Shown one piece after another: positions 47,601 through 53,600 of a stretch of DNA of 64,000 bases; positions within the stretch are counted from its first letter, which is position 1; each line of letters opens with the position of its first letter. The notes beneath the pieces are model-generated. The model was given only the letters and a program-made list of their open reading frames with translations, was not told the DNA's origin and did no database searches. The position numbers and the translations under genes are program-made. Origin of the DNA: Paracyclopina nana. Its lineage: Eukaryota > Arthropoda > Copepoda > Cyclopoida > Cyclopettidae. The DNA is taken from contig JAGUCH010000006.1 of assembly GCA_019096065.1 (NCBI GenBank), positions 6,282,001 through 6,346,000 of the forward strand, in the 5' to 3' direction.

Positions 47601-50600
47601 CTTTGAGTTTATCCACCATCATATTCATCTTTATTACAATGCGCTTTTGTTCGCCAGACAAAAGTTTATGCCCTGGGACAATAACAGCCCACGGTAATTC
47701 ATCCCATTTTTCTCGTTTCATAAATTTGCTAATTATCACATCAGTTATCTCTTCGTAACCATCACTTTGGTTAGCTGAGATAAATACGTAATTTCCTTTT
47801 CTACTAATCAAGGGCTTGTGGCTTCCCCTTAATGGCTCATAGGCATTGAAAAAATGCATATCAGTAAAAGAAAGACCATTTATATCCGTAAACTGCACAA
47901 TTACGTGCGAATCCAAATAATTGCAGTAACATGACTCCATTTCATGCTCCAGGGCCTTTAAACTAATGTTAGCCACATGGGCTGCAACCGTACTCTTAAA
48001 TTTCTGTTTCTTGACAATCCTGGCTCGCCCAATCACTGCATGTGCATTTAAGTAGATGGGATCCTCAGTATTATTCCCAATATTTACTGGGAAAGTACCT
48101 TTACGAGTGACAGCAGTAAGTGCCCCCTCAGAGGTCACTCCGCGGTACTCGTTACTAGGCATAAAGTTTAAGTACTTATCCACCAATCCGGAATAAACAT
48201 TTTTCTGGTGATGGGTACGACCAAGGTCGTCATCTTCGTCAGAGTCAGAATCTATTTGAATGTCATTACTGATGACAGGTAAATCATGAGGTAAACTAGC
48301 CATGGTGGTCACTTCTTCTCCAGGGAGCAGAGTGATCCCTTCATTTATTGCCACTGGGTAGAAAGCCTCTTTTGATAGTAAGAGTGGAATTTTCTTATGT
48401 TTGGACTTTCCAGGGAAATCCATAAAGTGCTTTCCATCTTTACTAGTCATCCGGACATTATTGTCCACTAATAACGAGTTTCCTATCATTAATAGTGTAT
48501 CGCAATCAGATACAAGGAAAACAGCCTGTCTGATTAAAACACGATTCCCAAATGCAACTTGAATAGAGACAGCTTCATTCCCTGGGAATTCTTCCCCATT
48601 AAAGTTCTTAATTACATAATTAGTTTCGACCCGAGGTAGAGTGTAACCAATTTTGTCTTCGATCAGTTTTACAAGAGTGCGTGATATTATCTGCACCATT
48701 GCTCCACTGTCAAATAAAGCATGCAAACGTATTTTTCCAGTTATCTCCACTGGTATAAAATACCTTTCACAAACATTATGTAGTTTTAATGAGTATATAC
48801 TCAGCACGTCATCTTCAAGTTCCGGATTCGGTAAAGGTTCAAAATGTGTTACTGGCTCTGCTTCATTAGCATTTACTGAGGCCAGATGTGTAACGATACC
48901 ATCATTACTACAAGTTTTTTGCTCATCACTCGTGCTACCTTTTACAAAGTAGTACCATAAAGCTATTATTGCTCCACTACAGATTACTGTAATTGGCCAA
49001 TAATCCCAACCAAATAAGCAATATTGACATATTGTTATTGCAAACAGTATTATGCTAATCTCAATTACAGTCATAGTATGCTGATGGACAAACCGACTTT
49101 TTCTACCCCTTATTGCAAGGACCAGAGCCTTTTTGTCCTCACTTCCACGAGTCATAATTTCGGCATTTTTCACAGATTGCTCCTTTAAATAATCAAAGTA
49201 AGCTCGTCCTACTTCTTTGTTACATTCTCCCCTCATAAATGAAGGCAAGATGTAACTATCTTTATCATTCTTATTGGGAGTTTTTGTACTTGGTCCCATT
49301 ATTGTTTACGAGCAGGTCGTGTCTTCCAACACTGTTCTCCCCTAAACTCAAGGTGCAATCCTTTACACAACGGGCACAATGTGCCATCGTTTCTAATTGA
49401 GGTCAAATTCGTGTTCGGGTAATTCGTACACTGTGTAGCGTAATGCAATTGGTTGCAGAACAAGCACCCATTAGTCTGAAGAGGGTTTCCTTCAGGCAAC
49501 TTAGATGTATCTATGTTAAAAGTTTTTCCCAGCCTATTTATTTTCTCGGATGGTGATTCAGCTTTCATCATAGCTACTTCAACAGCTTGCCTACTCAATT
49601 CAAAATTTGCTCGAGCCAACTCGCTTTGTAGCTCATTTATTATTTTAGCACTTCGTTGACTACGGCCAGAGGCTGCCGACATAGTGCTAGCACTGTCTAA
49701 CACCTCTTCTTCAGTAGCTTCAACCATAGCAATTCTAGGTTTGGCACGCATATTGGGTACCATTGGCAGCCTCTCCTCTTTATGAGCCCTATCCAGGTCC
49801 CTTGGCACATAAGTACCTAGGTCACTACCAATTAGGTTCATCATGATATTGTAGGCGTGCAAACTCCTAGCAGGTATATTCGCTCTCAGCAGATAGTCGT
49901 TGTATTTGTTTACTAACGACTGGTAATTCTGAGGCCAATGACGTCCTAGGAGTGCAAAACCATCAGAGATGGCTTCAGAGACTGCATGAGCATCTCCGTC
50001 ATCTCCAATGGTTGTGCTATGTATCTTCATTCGTAGTCGAAGAATTGCCTTAAGTGTGGCAGTAAAGCACTCAGTAGGCTTCCGGATCATCTCCTGAATG
50101 AGGAAGTACGGATCCTCTTTACGCACAAACTGAGTGTAATTGAAGATATCTTGCCACAGCAGTTCCATACCATCTTTTCCTTCTCCAGCCATCCCCTTAA
50201 AATACTCACTAGTATTCTGGGATGAAGCCTCACACATGGCTGTTAACAAGGCTGCATGAGACCAATGCTGTCTGCCAGCCTCGTTTGCCATATAGTCCAG
50301 AAAGTTTATTATATTCTCAGCAGTTAATGAGGAACTATGCAGGTCAAACTTTTTAATGTATTTGTGCCTAATCTCCTTCATTGACTGTGAGCTTGCATAC
50401 TTAACATGGCCATTCGTAGGTGCAGCGATGTAACCTCTCATGGTGGTCGGATCATAAATGCTCCTAGAAGTGTCAGCGGATACTCCAGCGGCCACACTTA
50501 TTTCAGGGGTCTTCAAGTAGCCCTCTGCCAATATCTGCTTTTGGAGAGAAGTAAACTCGTCCCTCGTGCTAAGTACACTAAAGAGCTTCTGCATCTCAAT

Positions 50601-53600
50601 CAATTTCTTTCCTGAGGATAAGTTAGGGTCAACCATCTGAAGGATTACTCGTCTGGCTGATTCCACATCCTTAATCTCATCAGTGTTAATTAACTTAATC
50701 CTCTCTGAAATTGGAGCAGACTCATCGTAGATGACGTCAGTTTCCGGCACCATTCTTTCCTTCGTCGCAGCATCTACTATGCTTAAGGTTCTTTCTAAAT
50801 TCTTACTGAAGATAGACTCTACTTTTGCCCCAACCATGTGCTTAGCTGTGATTTGTGCAGAGGCAATAATTTTATTTGCCGTGCTTGCATCATGCATTTT
50901 CGTGTAGTAAGCTTTTACCGTGTTCAATTCCTGAATATTCAAATGGCCTCCTGACAACATCTTTTGTACCATCCTATGTACAACTTCCATTGGAGGAAGC
51001 GTGACAGAATTAGTCAAGTTGTGCAAATCACGAGGATTCATTTTAGTCGAGGTTAGGACTGACTTATTTTGGCCATTCAGATCAACACCTGTAGTGAACT
51101 CATGATGGTTAGTCCCAGGTGGACTTGCTATCGAAGACATATCTGGAACAGCATTACTCGTCTCATTGTTTGGAAAATGTACACTCTGGCCTGAAGTTTT
51201 CTGTGGCTTCAGGTTAAGCGGCTCATTTAGGAAATAATCGATTTGTAGGCCATAAAGCCTCGCTACAATGGAAAATCCATCTCCAAATGCCCGTATCTTT
51301 AGCCAATTCCTGGATATCAATGTCGCAACCATTTCATGCGTCCCTGACATTGCGTAGGTCATGGAGCTTCCATCAACTTCTTGGATACGCTGCAGATCTT
51401 TCTTTTCCTCAATACGAGTTAGGAACTCATCCAGACCAAAACAAATGCATAATAAAGCACATGTCGTGCTTGTCAATGAATTAGGGTCAAGAGCATCAAT
51501 ATATTTAACCACATTTACAACCTGGCCTACTGGATCTTTAAGAGGCATAGTACTAATGATTGCCGTAATATGATCATCCAACGGTCTAATTGGCTCCCTA
51601 GGAACAATTACTATTCGAGTCCTATCCCATACAGCTGCTATTTGTGTTGGGGTTACCGTAACAAACTCTAGTGCTTCAGGGTAAGCAACGTGTGGCAGAA
51701 ATCTTTGCAAGACAGTCCTGCTGGTCCCATTTGGGTGGCATTGGGATAAGTACCCTTGAAAAGTGTCCTCACTAATCCCAAGATGGTGCAACAATCGCTC
51801 CTTGACTTTCATAACTTCCTCAGCCAGAGTAGGTCCAGCGATCCTAGAATCCTGATTTGCCATTCTTATCTTGTAAAAGGCGTGACGGAGTCACACTGAG
51901 TATTTCTTATCTCTTAGAGGTGCAACGGAGTCACACGCAATATTCTGGTCTTAGTACACTACTGTGTGTACTAAATTCGGCAGTACCGAATTGAGAGCTA
52001 TACGCTGTTCAAAGCACAGGGAAGCTTGTCCTAGTTACTACGCCGCGTCAAGTGACACAGAGAAAAAGGTTGCAATTGCTAAGCTCGTTTATTTGATTTT
52101 TTGTCAAGGCTATGAGCGGCCAAGACAAAACACACACACACACACGCACAGGTACACTCACTTATGGTATTATAAAGAAAGGTTAAAGGTTTAGCACTAC
52201 TGGTGCTACAGGTAGTAGGTTTTTTTTCTGAGGTCTCTGAAACAAAGGTGCATCAACTTTTTACGCAAAAAAGGTATGCCACTTCGCCAACCAGTGTCGA
52301 CTCAGTGAATGAAAAAATAAAAGTTTGCCCACTCCTCCTCGAGTTGCGGGCCGGCCAACCTTCCCTGTGCCCTCGGCAACTTGTCCAAGGTTAGCCAGTT
52401 TTTTGGGCCCCAAACACGCTTTTTCCTTTGTGGCTCCCACTCTGGCTCCACGCGTGGCCTATTTGGGGTTCATTGACTCGCAAGTCATGGATTACATCAT
52501 CTTCTTCCATCTGTGTGGCCAAACCCACGGACGAGACCCACTAGTGTCGCAACACTCTTGCGCTCACTCGCCCCATTATGGATAGGCAACAGAGGCTCAG
52601 GTCGCAACCTGCACCTTGGCTGGCTTTCCGGCTGCCATGGCACCCATACTCCAAGCTATGCCATGCGGAGCCTGCACGCATGCATTCACCTCCGGGAAAG
52701 ACAGTGTCATTGTTACTTTGTGTAGGCCCATCATCATAACAATGGTCCATGGAAGACATCATCAACGGGCTGGTGGTACGTCACGGCCTGTACCTTCTTG
52801 CACTCCCCGCGCGCCAGTTCCAACCCGCCAACGGCATCAATGCACAATTTGGGTCTAAGGGAATCTTAAGCCTACGCACCACATAGGCCCAAATGCCATC
52901 GGAGTGACCCCCATCGGCTCGTCAGCCTTCGGGATTTTGCTTTTGTATTGTAGTAGACACACCCTGATCGCAATCAGCGTGCGGCCCAACCTGCGCCGCA
53001 GAGCAGGAATCTTGATCCACACCAAGACATTTTCCGGGACTTCATGGTTTTTTGGTTATCAAACCTTTAGGAGAGAGAGTGGCCTTCAATCCCTCCGGGG
53101 CCTCCAAAATGGTGTGCGACGGTCACACCCTCTGAAGCCTAGGATGGTTAGCATCGGCTTCATGGTCGCGGTACCGTTCGCAGCCTCCGGGTGCTGGCCG
53201 GATGTCTACCCGCCTTGGACCCAAAGCCGCAGCCTCGGTGCTCCAACTCTGGCGAGATACATCACATGGCAAGCTTCAGTGCTGTAGACCTGTGATTGGG
53301 CCTCCTATCCAAGTCCTCAGCGGCCTTAACAGCCTCAGGTTAGGATGCATAACTGCCCAGGAAACCTCTATACAAGTTATGGTCGAACAAAATCCAACAA
53401 GGTTGTCTTATTCACTCGGCTTTTAACACCACACAAATTAATGGCAGCAAATACAAAGAAATAAGTACTGCAGTAAATATTCTTGTGGCCATCTTCTTCA
53501 TGCCTCAGCACACTTTGGAGAACTTTGGTGGGACAATAGCAGGGCAGAGCTCACTCAATGGGCCATGTGCACTTGGTCCATGTCTTGTTTCTCTGAAGTC

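Noticed and set aside
42459-51863. Assignment of the retroelement to BEL/Pao
   Set aside because: The gag knuckle spacing suggested it at first, but RT (SSFDVTSGYD, YVDD), the post-YVDD LGHLIS motif, and the integrase (FVDVYSK, ADNGAQ, NAYAEN) are Ty3/Gypsy-like.
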